31,670 nucleotides of DNA from Nemertoderma westbladi (lineage: Eukaryota; Xenacoelomorpha; Nemertodermatida; Nemertodermatidae): assembly GCA_032718475.1 (NCBI GenBank), contig JAUCBJ010007708.1, forward strand, positions 1 to 31,670, read 5' to 3'. A model generated the notes under the pieces. That model was not told where the DNA came from and did not search any database. It saw only the letters and a list, made by a program, of their open reading frames with translations. Shown here piece after piece: positions 10,298 to 20,820 of the stretch. The translations under genes and the position numbers were made by a program. Positions within the stretch are counted from its first letter, which is position 1. The number at the start of each line of letters is the position of its first letter.

Positions 10298-13254
10298 TAT
10301 TTTATTTCCATGGGGAGCTTTGGAGCTCAAGAGGAATAGAAATATAAGACGGGCGTACTAGGCCCTGCTCGGGGTGCCCCAATTAACGGCGTCAATTAGG
10401 GGGTTTTGATCGGATAAAAAAACAGTAGATACGATCGATAAAGCCAGTCTTATTCGTAAACTACATGACAATGGCTTAGTCCTTGCGAACAAGACGGCTT
10501 TGAAACTATAGATAAGATACCGGGGCATTTGTTGAACAGTTTGTTTGTCAAAATTCAGAATTTAAATAGCTAACGTGTATCTTTTGACTTTTGACTTATC
10601 TAGGAAACACATGTCCCATATCGGTGGTAATTGGATTCAAGAAATTGAGTCTAAATACATGAAAACTTTGGGTTCCGATGTGTGATCCGGAATCTATACT
10701 CGGTCGGTGATGCCGATGTCACAAGCCGCGAGCCACGAGCCGCGAGCTGCGAGCCACGATCCACGTGTGACTAAAAAAATGATTAAAAAACGTGTTTTAC
10801 TGTCGGAGTACCTTTAAAGCAGTACCAGCAAAAGTAGGCCTAGTATGCTCTGCGCCAATATGTTTTTTTTTGGGGGGGGGGGGGTGGGTGTGGGGTGGGC
10901 ACAACCTCATCATGAATGTGATTTTTATGTTAAGAGTTGGGTGACACACTCGTATTAATCAAGGCCGTTATCTATGCAGAGAAACAAATAATACCTTACT
11001 TTGGTCTTGTCACGGACTACAAAGAGCAACAAGGACACACATCCACCAGCCATACAGTAATTAATATCTTTGGAAGTGAAATTAATCTAATCAATAGTGT
11101 GTTGGGTGTATATCTATGGATGATGTGCCTTTTTGATTATTATTATATAAAGTTTTGCTTCTTTGACAAAAATACAAAGTACAAAGTGGAGTTGTTGTAA
11201 TCAGCAGTAATTATACTTCGGTAAAATATAATAGATTTTACGAATTGGTGAAAAAAATGGAAACAAAGTAATTACTACTATTCGTATTCTGATGACTTGG
11301 CTATTTCTTCTAATTTATCTACGGTTTGAGTAGAATTTAATCTCAGAAATGAACAATATCTATCTCCTCTTTAAGTAGGTGCCGGTCGAGTCTGAATTTC
11401 TTCTTAGTAATAATCATAAAGAATTAATACAATGTAACGATAATTAATATTCTGCGCTCAGAAGGATTAATTGCGCAAAATAATTCCTTGGAATTATAAT
11501 GACTTCTATGGTGCCATTGTAGTCATTCAGAACACGAATAGAAGATGAAGAGCTTAAAGTTGTCGATGAGATCAACCAGTTAAGCAGATGTGTCTTATGT
11601 TATTAGCTGAAGGTATTTAGCGAAAGTAATACTGATTGGCAGGACATTCCTTGGAGGGCCACCTGAGACAAGGAGCTTTATCTCTTGTACAAATAATCGC
11701 TTCTGAATTTCTTAAAAGGCTAGCAGCACTCAATAGGTACAAAGACATCTTTATTATCACATTTTGCCTCAGCATTATTTGAAAGTCTCGTGGACGTCGA
11801 GTGTTACGAATAAAACAGCTATTCATTTACATAATAGTAAGAATTAATTGTTAGTTATACTGTCAAGACAAAATAATTATACATAAACTTAATCTTTACG
11901 ATATATTAATATTTACTATTTTTAATACTTTGTAACAAGTAAGAAATAAACCCGACTGACTTAGCGATCCATGCCGGAATACTTAAGTGTGAGACAGGAC
12001 GGGGCTGTTGACACAAAACCCCTCATGGCGAATTAACAATTATTGTCAATTAAGAGAGAAGAGCAGGTATTCTAACCAAAACAATACGAAAGTAAATTAG
12101 TAGAACATGTTATCTTTTACTTTTGATCGTATTAAGCTGTTATTTCCTTAGGGTTTAAATTTCCTTTTTCACGGTCAGTAAGGATTCAGCCCTGAGCAGA
12201 ACAAAACTTGAATCAAAATAATATGGTTTTTAATAAAAGATTTACATCTGACTTAATACATTTTTATATGGATGTGCCAGGCCCAGTGCCAATGTATATT
12301 GACTTTCTGTATTTTTTTATACCTGTTATGCTGTTATCAACAGAAGTTAATTTCTGTGTGTCTGTTCTAAAATAATTGTTCTTTACATCATTACACATCA
12401 CACTGTTAAATCGGCAGAGTAAAATATATTTTCAAGACGGGGATATGAAATTGTTTTTACAGTTACATAATTATTTTTTTGAACGAAGCATTGTTCAAAA
12501 GACTAAAACTAATTTAAAATAATTTCAGATGGATATTGAATAAGTTAACAAGCATGTTTATTCATAGGGCCCACATTGCGTAACACACACGGAATATAAT
12601 AGATAAGATTAGTAGTTCTCTCAGCATTAAATTTCTCCTCGTATTTAATTCTGTTTCATTGGCTTAGTTGGCCGAGGGAAGCAAAAACACCATTATGGCG
12701 GTTCATCATTTTGGTAATCCTTACGATTAGGCGTTGAGTGATTGCTTCAGAGTGCTTCTACAGGCCTTGTTCAGCCCACAATGAAGCCATGGATCAAATT
12801 AATCTCGCCATTTGCTCTTTTGAGGCCGTGAAGATTCGCTGATTTAGCGAGGTAATCAAACGATTGAGTCACCCAAAGGGCGTCAAGATTAATCTGAGTC
12901 CCTTAAATCAGCGGAAACTGTTTCACAGAAACTTACCAAGGACACTTCTATTGAACCAAGTTAGTTTCTACATATAGTTCATAGAATGACTCCCCCCAAG
13001 AACAACAGAACTTTATCACAGAAATGCCAGAGAAGGTGTTCCAAAATCCTTGCAAAATGAAGTATTATTAATGCTACAGGGGCAAACTTTCCAACTGACT
13101 TTCCAACTCGCTAAGAAAAATATAAGAAATATCGGTAAGTCGTCGCCCGGATCAAAATGAAAGGCCGCTTTCCACATTGGTGATCCAGGTGGTGTCGAAA
13201 AATCTCCTTCTGGAACAGAAGAGAGGGAGAAGAAAGAAGAAACAACCAGTTGAA
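10298..13254. other. Long stretch without recognisable genes
   Basis: Small landmarks only. Near 10720-10762 there is a degenerate short tandem of GAGCCACGAGCCGCGAGC type. 10872-10899 is a G-rich run. An open frame at 10937-11200 (87 codons, hydrophobic end) matches nothing I know. 12060-12130 resembles a second copy near 18040-18110. 12837-12846 and 12904-12913 form an inverted pair (CGCTGATTTA). No RNA gene was confirmed. Confidence 0.45.
10872..10899 (+). other. G-run with quadruplex potential
   Basis: Thirteen consecutive G residues at 10872-10884 are followed by GGG and GGGG runs separated by short loops, preceded by a T tract. On the plus strand this meets the usual four-run requirement for an intramolecular G-quadruplex. 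Function is unknown, and length error in such runs is common. Confidence 0.6.
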
Positions 13255-13740
13255 ATGTAAGAAGACACTAAAGATTGATAAATGAACATGTACGCTAAAA
13301 TCACATATTAAACACGTAGACATGCCAAAGGAACATAACATTGACATAATTTCTATCCAAGAACATCGACACTGCATCATTTATAACAAGATCAGCACAG
13401 AAAATTCGGCCAACACATCAATTGGTGAGTAGAAATTATGAATTGGGAATTTGGTAGTACAGTCCTTAAACAACATCGAATCTATAAATTCCAGGTTCAT
13501 GGTTGCACCATTTGATGGGAATCCCAAGAAAACAATATGTTGCTATAGTCCAACAATGTATATCAGAGCAAGAGCAAGCAGTCAAGTAGTCAAGTACTTT
13601 GAAGATCCGACTAGACTTATAAAGGAGATTACGAAACAAAATGTCAAAGTCATTTCTGGTGACCTGAACGATCAAATAGGACCAGACGATATCATGGAGA
13701 ATCAGGGGCCCTGGAAGTTCAGGAATCCAGCTGCAATGTG
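13255..13740 (+). pseudogene. Non-LTR retrotransposon AP-endonuclease fragment
   Basis: This is a remnant of the N-terminal endonuclease of a LINE-type element, which nicks target DNA for reverse transcription. 13322-13432 reads MPKEHNIDIISIQEHR, and the QEHR segment is the family's conserved catalytic Glu motif. 13451-13741 in the same frame continues with NSRFMVAPFDGNPKK, CCYSPT and SGDLNDQIG, the SPTN and GDxN active-site blocks. Stops near 13430 and a deletion between the two parts remove the segment that normally joins them. In GDLND the Asn is kept. The reverse transcriptase is absent. This is a short dead insertion. Confidence 0.75.
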
Positions 13741-14612
13741 ATATAATCTCCTATATATTTGTAATGTGCTAGATAATATAGTAATAACTCAACATTGACA
13801 TACTAATAGCATTAAGTAAATGTAACAAACGCAATTTCCATATTAATTGTAGGTCCTCTACATAGTACATAATCACCAATCAGTCATCATATCAAAATGC
13901 TAGTCTGATTTTATAAATAATATAATTAAATAATAGATGAGTTATGAAAATAAATTAGAAGATATCGATTTATGGCTAATTCGAGTTTTCAGAATTTGAA
14001 TTGATAAGAACGAGTTTGTCTGAATCCCACTGACAACGTCGGGATCACTATGTAATTGGGTTGCGGAATCTAGGAATAATCAAACAAACAGTTTTGCCCA
14101 GACGTGTAGGAATGCCGGTGCAGCTGTGAAAAACAACTTGATTTGGACGTGTCAGGGAGTTGTATTGATGGCGAACAATACGAGAATTATCGCTATTGTT
14201 CGTGATGCATTAAAGAAAGAAAGGGAAGGTTGTATCGGACAGTAGGTGTCTTTTCAATAGCCTATGTTCCTGCACTAATTCGCTTCCTTATTGATGGGAT
14301 TACTGTCGCCTAGGATATATGACTGACTATTGAATATAACAATGTCAGTTGCAATGTGTTTGCCTCTAATAGCAACTCAATCAGTTGACGTATTAAATTA
14401 AATGGGTATTCTGGTTCTGTCTTGACACTACACCACAACGTCATAAAATACCTCAATGTTGCAAACAAGTATTTATGACCCGACTCACTCACTACTGTAT
14501 CTCAAACAATCTAACTTACGTTCAGCCCAAATTATTCAAATTAAAATGCTTCTTAATAAATTTAAACTGGACCTTTTACAATAATTAAAAAATCGGTGAC
14601 AAGCGTGATCAT
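13741..14612. other. Gene-free spacer
   Basis: AT-rich unique sequence. I saw no coding, RNA or repeat structure beyond short poly-A/T tracts. Confidence 0.4.
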
Positions 14613-14963
14613 AAAAAAATAATAAAAAAAAACTTTTTGGTCTCCAGAAATTTTATAATTTAGAAATAGTTATTGTTAAAATATAAAAAAACAAGGTTTT
14701 TTTTAAAAAAACAAGGTTATTTTATAAAAACAAGCTGTTTTTAGTGATCTAACCAGTACTGCTTACTTTCGGGCCATTCTGGCAATTTTCAGTGTATGTG
14801 CATTTACTAGTTCTCCATAAATGGCACGAAAGAAAGCAGTATTGGTTAGATCACTAAAAACAGCTTGATTTTTTTTAAAACCTTGTTTTTTATATTTTAA
14901 CAAAAACCATTTCTAAATTAGAAAATTTCTGGAGACCAAAAAGGTATTTTTATTATTTTTTTG
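14613..14963. mobile_element. Fold-back (MITE-like) element with long inverted arms
   Basis: The left arm (14613-14778) and right arm (14820-14963) are reverse complements over nearly their whole length, around a spacer of about 41 bases. Shared landmarks are CTTTTTGGTCTCCAGAAA, TTGTTAAAATATAAAAAA, CAAGCTGTTTTTAGTGATC and TAACCAGTACTGCTT (one mismatch on the other side). The left arm carries about 22 extra bases from a local duplication of AAAAAACAAGGTT. There is no coding capacity. This layout fits a non-autonomous fold-back or MITE element. I could not identify a target-site duplication. A transcript would fold into a long hairpin. Confidence 0.8.
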
Positions 14964-15078
14964 TTCGGTTGTGTGACACATACTAAATTACTTCAATTCA
15001 AAATTACAAACCATTCTGCTGAACAAATTCCTCAGACAAGGAAAGTAAGTTTAATAGTAAAATGTATGGACAAACATA

Positions 15079-15138
15079 AGTAGAGTAGACAGACAGTAGA
15101 GTAGGCAGACAGTAGAGTAGGCAGACAGTAGAGTAGGC
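15079..15138. repeat. Short tandem repeat, 16-bp unit, about 3.7 copies
   Basis: The unit AGTAGAGTAGGCAGAC repeats almost perfectly. The first copy has GACAGAC in place of GGCAGAC. It lies in otherwise gene-free DNA between the fold-back element and the candidate exon region. Confidence 0.9.
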
Positions 15139-15364
15139 TCAAGTAAATATCCGCGGATATTAACTTCATTTTTACTGCCGTTGCCATTAAATAATTGGTT
15201 TATTTACATTTTACTCATTGTTTCTTGAGACAATGATCTTAAAACAACTCCGGGTCAATTAGTAGGAAAATGTAAACCAAATTGCTTAAAGTCAGAAGAT
15301 AATAAAACCATACAAGATTATATCTAATGGAGCCCTTGAGGAGATTTACTTTGATAGAATTGGT

Positions 15365-15840
15365 TTATTCGTTAGTATCTCTCGCCCTCACCCGGGGCCT
15401 TTTAATGAAGCAATTCCAAAATTCCAAGTGGGTTATATCATTATTTTTGCTTCGTCGGACAGACAACAGAGGTGCCAGAGGCATCAAACTTCGCTCAGAA
15501 TTTGCATAGGGCCCAGATTCAGCATTGTTCGATCTCTCAGTAAGTATATGGGAGTGACTGTCAGCTATTACCTGACTTCTGACACGAGAACTACACGGGC
15601 CGGCCTTTACAACATGTTTGTCTCTACAGCCTAAGGGCCCAGTTTTAAGATTGTTCATCAAAATGGAAAGTAGGGCTCCTGGGTCGCTCCCATTCACTCT
15701 CATTGTAACCCGGGTCATTAGATCTCCCATCACCTGCCTCTTCACAAACAATGGCTCCCGCCTGCGCCCCTCACATGCCAACCCTCTGGCTCTGTTTTCT
15801 CGCCAATTTTGCCTTCCAATTGTCAGGTATATTTGCTTAC
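15365..15840 (-). other. Open, GC-richer continuation after the candidate exon
   Basis: The reading frame of the upstream candidate exon stays open for about 158 more codons past its splice donor, ending in a stop at 15365. The sequence is visibly richer in G and C than its surroundings (GGGCCC, CCCGGG, GGCCGGCC). The translation is Arg-rich and matches nothing I recognise. It may be intron or transposon-derived DNA that happens to be open, or real coding sequence if the donor is not used. Confidence 0.3.
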
Positions 15841-15841
15841 C

Positions 15842-15982
15842 TGACTCCGGTGATGGGTACCAATAATCATTGTTGATTGGGATGTTAGGGAATGAGAAAT
15901 GAATTAGAGTTACGATGTAATTGTTATCCGATAAAATATCGACCATTGTATGTCGTTTTCCATTCCGGGTTAACTTAGCCAT
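15842..15982 (-). CDS. Candidate coding exon ending at a splice donor, unidentified
   Basis: On the minus strand an ATG at 15982 sits in a good initiation context (GTGATGG). It opens a protein-like frame starting MAKLTRNGKRHTMVDIL and containing IHFSFPNIPIN, and reaches CAG/GTAAGC at 15842/15841, a near-perfect splice donor. That gives 47 codons. The same frame is open upstream to about 16130 and reads naturally (RISIFAQYYLDSLLS), with an acceptor-like TATCTATAG near 16112, so this could instead be an internal exon of about 90 codons. I do not recognise the protein. The promoter-like segment lies 650-1000 bases upstream on this strand. The next exon was not found. Confidence 0.35.
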
Positions 15983-16630
15983 CACTTCAGGACATCGCGG
16001 TTTTAATATGTCGATACTTAGTAAACTATCCAAGTAATATTGAGCGAATATTGATATGCGGAAGTGGGTGGTATTTATTAATAATATTGTAAGGTAATTA
16101 TTGTCACTATAGATAAATAGATTTATTTATACAATATCTAAAAAACATTAACAATAAACCAAACAATGCGTATAAAGGTTAACCTCTCCAATTAGGTCAT
16201 TGTTACTTGTTTACAAATAGCTTTGTTTATTTTTGTAAATCTCCGCTCGGTTCTCGGTACATAAATACACTCAGGGTCATAACACTGTAACGTGCTTATT
16301 GTTACATTAACTTAACTTATCCGCGCTATGGTTAAATTCTCACACCGCACTATACTAAACAGTAATCACTCCCTCGGAAACAAAAACTTCTGGAACACTT
16401 CTTGAGTATTCTCTAGTGTGAGTGAGTGTGGATGATTATAGCAATTGGAGAGGGTGGCGAAAATTGACCGCGCAAGTACTCTAATGCGCGCCCGGCGGAC
16501 ACTAGAGATGTAAGATGCATATAATTTATTTAAATATATAATGATATGTTTTACATTATTTATTTATTATAATGTAGTATTAATTGTAGTATCAAAAAAC
16601 GCGCCAGACTCTCCGCTTTCAATTCATATA

Positions 16631-16986
16631 AGCCACGTGTGAAATGATTTGAGATTTAATGTGTATTTGAATGAATCTAAAATCACCCTCCATAGAAACC
16701 AATATAAGAAATTATCAGATCAGTTTGTAGTGACGTCAAATCTGCAGCATCCAATCACATCCGATTTCCAAAATTAGCTTCCCGCGCTTACATAAGCCGC
16801 CATTTAGACCGTTTCCACGTGTTTCGACAAAAAACACACCCGCCACTAGATTCAGGGCACCTTCTTACCCCTTATTCGATTGTTTCTAGCCCAACAATTT
16901 TTTCGCGCACCAACACTATTCGACATCGCATAACCTCGTTAATTTCACATAGCTAATAAACGAACGCTATTGTACAGTATATATAA
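16631..16986. promoter_or_regulatory. Promoter-like cluster (CRE, CCAAT, E2F, YY1, E-box, TATA)
   Basis: Several strong transcription-factor words sit within 360 bases. These are CACGTG at 16634-16639, a full CRE palindrome TGACGTCA at 16731-16738, CCAAT at 16751-16755, TTCCCGCG (E2F-like) at 16779-16786, GCCGCCATTT (YY1-like) at 16797-16806, CACGTG at 16816-16821, and TATATATAA at 16978-16986. CRE, CCAAT, E2F and YY1 in this spacing are typical of animal core promoters. Direction is unclear: the candidate exon lies on the minus strand to the left, while the TATA element would suit plus-strand transcription. No plus-strand gene was recognised downstream. Confidence 0.45.
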
Positions 16987-19556
16987 CCAGCTCCACCCTA
17001 CCACTCACCACACAACAGCACCATTATTATATTTATTACTTTTATAATATTCTACAAACTAAAAGTCAAGTAGCCCGCCCCCCTACACTACCAACGGACT
17101 CTCCACACCATAACAGCAGGCAGACAACCCTATCCCGGTAGTCGTGTGCCAACGCAGCCGCTATAACGATTTAGCCCACAATTAATAATACTCGGCCCCA
17201 ACCCACATTGATTCCCCTTTGCATCGCAAACAGACCATCTCTTTATCCCCTATGAGTACGTATTCAACCCGCAGCTCTACACCATAGACTGACAGATAAT
17301 CAATGCGTTTTATTATTAAATATTTTTGTGAGGTTTACCGTGGATTCGGTGGTCAATCTTTATTCTAGGGAGTCGGTTGGTTTCGGCGGTAGGCCCCCCA
17401 CACAATAGCCACTGTTCCCGACCACAGATGCTCGCATGGCTATTATTTATCTTTGAATGAAATACAGTCAGAATGTTTTGGTGTGCTGCGATGCACAGAA
17501 AGGGTCATTGATTAACTCAACAAAGCTAAATCGATCCTATGCGAAACGGCACTAAACTAGCCATTCCCGGTGAAATTACAAGTTTATTCATTTTGTTGTT
17601 CCCTATTGTTAATCTTTTAGAGTTGGTTCGTATGATTAATCTTTTCATTTAAATTGGTATTTTTTCCACATCAATAATTGCAAATGGCTGTTCGGTAAAT
17701 GAGTGGTGACAGGGTGCGCCTGCGCATGTGATTCATATGGGTGCGAAGGATTGTATAACGAAACATCGCTAGCAATCATGATAGCTGCCTAGTCCCATAT
17801 TTCTATGTAAATTTTAGATTCAAACAGCATAATATTAATAATTACAGTTTTGTTTAATTAATATTAAGCAAGTAAGTGAAGATCCTTATTTGTAGTTGCA
17901 GCAGTTCCACCAACTAGAAAAGCAGCCAAATTGCCAATTGTGGTGTCATTTCATCCTATTTTAACATATTAACTTAATTTCGCGAATATTTAATTTCGAT
18001 ATTCACCATTTAAGGTGCCTTTTAAATGAAAATAGCAGGTTATAAAGACAGGCTTTTCTAACCAAAACAATAAAGTAAGTTTAGGAACACATTTTACAGT
18101 AAAAGTTTTACTTCTAGGCACTAACTTTTCAATATTAATTTAACATTAGCCCTATGAGAAGGCTGAAACGACACCCCAATTGGCTATTTGCGACCCGGAC
18201 AAGTGCATGCAATCAGAAATCAGTGGACGCGGACGGAAGGGCACTGCATAGGAGACTGTTGTACATACCAACCCGACAACAGCTACGGTTTTTACTTAAC
18301 TTGCTTGATATAAATTATTATTTAATAAAACTGTAATTATTAATAAATTGTAAATGCTTTTTAATGGCTAATAGCCCGGGTACAAAATAATCATCAACAT
18401 TTTTATTGGATTTTCAGAACCCAGTGGGTACAGAATTGTATAATCTTTACCGTTGCACATTGAATAATAGCTGACAATATAGGAGCATCTTTAATTAATG
18501 TTATTATGAATATATCCATTGTCCATGAGTTCTAGGTAGATTAAGGTTAATATGTGCAGCGGTAGAAACTTCCAACAACCCCAACAATAGGAGAGAATAC
18601 TCTGGAATAATAAGCATTTTGTGTAGATGGTCCAGTGGAATGAATGATTTAGTTATGAGTTCACTATTCCCAACGTATATGTGTTGTGAGTAGAGATATG
18701 TTTGTTACAACGTCGGAGAGATAATAAGCACCGTTGTCTCTAATACATATATTATCGTAGGCCTAATGATTTTATAATATTGTATAAATTGTTGTATAAA
18801 TAAGCAGTGTCCAGTGTATATATTGTTGCGAGAATTGTTTATTATAAACAAGTTCATGTTGTACAGTTTATTATACAGAATTCTATAGCCGGCCATACCT
18901 ACACTTTCCTAAATGTAGTCTTTGAGAGACCAAACAGAATGCCACGCAGATGGGAGATGAAGAGGTAAAAAACGCCTCCTTCACATTAATTTCGTTCCAT
19001 AACAAATTTGGAAAGACTTCATTTGATCTTAAACGAACGTAACCGCTGGAGTAAAAATGGTAACTGTCTGTTTGGAATTCACGCTATATGAAAAATAACC
19101 TATAAAATAAATATTTATTTCAGGAAAATGAAAATTCGCCATGCTTCGTATCTTTAATTTCAAATATGTGTGAAATTCGCTATAATACATAATCAAATAC
19201 TGGCCTATATCATATATTGGGGCGAAATACGGTGCTAAGTATTCCTGCAGTAGCAGTATGGTTTGCACTGTATTATAGTGACAGGCATTTTTTTTTAATA
19301 TTAATTTTTTTTCTCAATGTATTTGTATTTTTTTCTCAATGTTTTTCTCAATGTCAAAAAAAAAATAAAGTGAGAAAAAAAACGTTGACTATTATACAAA
19401 ATGTATGCCATATATTACTGGTACCTCGGCCAACGTGCAGTTGAGTTTAAATTCCATTTAAACACTCTGATAGTCAGTGATTTGTTTCAGTAATAACACA
19501 CCGATTGAGGGGTAGACATGATTCATTGGGCAGCAGTCTACTGCTACAGGTAAGCT
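16987..19556. other. Gene-free stretch right of the promoter-like segment
   Basis: No recognisable coding sequence. 17000-17440 is C-rich on the plus strand and could be untranslated sequence. TGCGCCTGCGCA at 17715-17726 resembles an NRF1 site with one mismatch. A 60-codon frame at 18154-18336 (Arg-rich start) is unsupported. 18040-18110 resembles 12060-12130. 19286-19382 is low-complexity, with three copies of TTTTTCTCAATG followed by A-rich DNA. Confidence 0.4.
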
Positions 19557-20691
19557 GTTACAGGTAGCAGCTACCGGCAGGTTGTTACAGGGAGAAGCTA
19601 CCGTTAGGTTGTTACAGGTAGAAGCTACCGTTAGGTTGTTACAAGTAGCAGCTACCGGTAGGTTGTTACAGGTAGAAGCTACCGTTAGGTTGTTACAGGG
19701 AGAAGCTACCGTTAGGTTGTTACAAGTAGAAGCTACCGGTAGGTTGTTACAAGTAGCAGCTACCGGTAGGTTGTTACAGGGAGAAGCTACCGTTAGGTTG
19801 TTACAGGTAGAAGCTACCGGTAGGTTGTTACAGGTAGCAGCTACCGGTAGGTTGTTACAGGTAGAAGCTACCGTTAGGTTGTTACAAGTAGAAGCTACCG
19901 GTAGGTTGTTACAAGTAGCAGCTACCGGTAGGTTGTTACAAGTAGAAGCTACCGGTAGGTTGTTACAAGTAGCAGCTACCGGTAGGTTGTTACAGGGAGA
20001 AGCTACCGTTAGGTTGTTACAGGTAGCAGCTACCGGTAGGTTGTTACACGTAGCAGCTACCGTTAGGTTGTTACAGGTAGCAGCTACCGTTAGGTTGTTA
20101 CAGGTAGAAGCTACCGTTAGGTTGTTACAGGTAGAAGCTACCGTTAGGTTGTTACAGGGAGAAGCTACCGTTAGGTTGTTACAAGTAGAAGCTACCGGTA
20201 GGTTGTTACAAGTAGCAGCTACCGGTAGGTTGTTACAGGGAGAAGCTACCGTTAGGTTGTTACAAGTAGCAGCTACCGGTAGGTTGTTCTTGTTACAGGT
20301 AGAAGCTACCGTTAGGTTGTTACAGGTAGAAGCTACCGTTAGGTTGTTACAGGTAGAAGCTACCGTTAGGTTGTTACAGGGAGAAGCTACCGTTAGGTTG
20401 TTACAAGTAGCAGCTACCGGTAGGTTGTTACAGGGAGAAGCTACCGTTAGGTTGTTACAAGTAGCAGCTACCGGTAGGTTGTTCTTGTTACAGGGAGAAG
20501 CTACCGTTAGGTTGTTACAGGTAGAAGCTACCGTTAGGTTGTTACAGGTAGAAGCTACCGTTAGGTTGTTACAAGTAGCAGCTACCGGTAGGTTGTTCTT
20601 GTTACAGGGAGAAGCTACCGTTAGGTTGTTACAGGTAGAAGCTACCGTTAGGTTGTTACAGGTAGAAGCTACCGTTAGGTTGTTACAGGTA
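19557..20691 (+). repeat. Minisatellite, 27-bp unit, about 42 copies
   Basis: The unit contains GGTAGAAGCTACCGTTAGG followed by TTGTTACA. Alternating forms have GGTAGCAGCTACC (a 6-base hairpin around one A) and CTACCGGTAG (a 10-base palindrome). Because the unit is nine codons long, one plus-strand frame stays open throughout, encoding LLQVEATVR-type nonapeptides. A 6-base TTCTTG insertion appears in three copies (near 20286, 20481 and 20596), in similar surroundings, so it was spread by block copying. Confidence 0.97.
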
Positions 20692-20820
20692 GGGCCTCAA
20701 AGACGGTCCAACAGATGCAAAGGTGTAATGAAAGAAAACGCCCATATAAATACTAAACTTGAGGACACATTCGTTTTAAATGAAATACCCGTTACATATT
20801 TCGCTCATTCGCTCAGCTGA
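19582..20820 (+). CDS. Repeat-encoded open frame, 412 codons, doubtful gene
   Basis: The frame consists of about 41 tandem nonapeptides related to LLQVEATVR / LLQVAATGR, then a unique tail of about 40 residues beginning near 20692 (GPQRRSNRCKG, ending FAHSLS). Only this plus-strand frame is open; the other two contain TAG in nearly every unit. The repeat would be an alternating hydrophobic/charged, Leu/Gln-rich peptide. Against a real gene: the start lies inside the array, no signal peptide or promoter is visible, no family is recognised, and the openness follows from a unit length divisible by three. I list it because the frame is long and has a non-repeat C-terminus. Confidence 0.12.
   Translation: MLQGEATVRLLQVEATVRLLQVAATGRLLQVEATVRLLQGEATVRLLQVEATGRLLQVAATGRLLQGEATVRLLQVEATGRLLQVAATGRLLQVEATVRLLQVEATGRLLQVAATGRLLQVEATGRLLQVAATGRLLQGEATVRLLQVAATGRLLHVAATVRLLQVAATVRLLQVEATVRLLQVEATVRLLQGEATVRLLQVEATGRLLQVAATGRLLQGEATVRLLQVAATGRLFLLQVEATVRLLQVEATVRLLQVEATVRLLQGEATVRLLQVAATGRLLQGEATVRLLQVAATGRLFLLQGEATVRLLQVEATVRLLQVEATVRLLQVAATGRLFLLQGEATVRLLQVEATVRLLQVEATVRLLQVGPQRRSNRCKGVMKENAHINTKLEDTFVLNEIPVTYFAHSLS

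Noticed and set aside
10937-11200. 87-codon plus-strand frame as a gene
   Set aside because: No family motif, and composition is like the surrounding AT-rich DNA.
12660-12720. tRNA gene or SINE head, from TGGCTTAGTTGG matching a pol III A box
   Set aside because: No matching B box lies at the right distance (GGTTCATCATT is a poor fit) and no cloverleaf could be drawn.
19557-20691. Telomeric repeat, because of the recurring TTAGG word
   Set aside because: TTAGG occurs once per 27-bp unit and not in tandem, so it is not telomere sequence.
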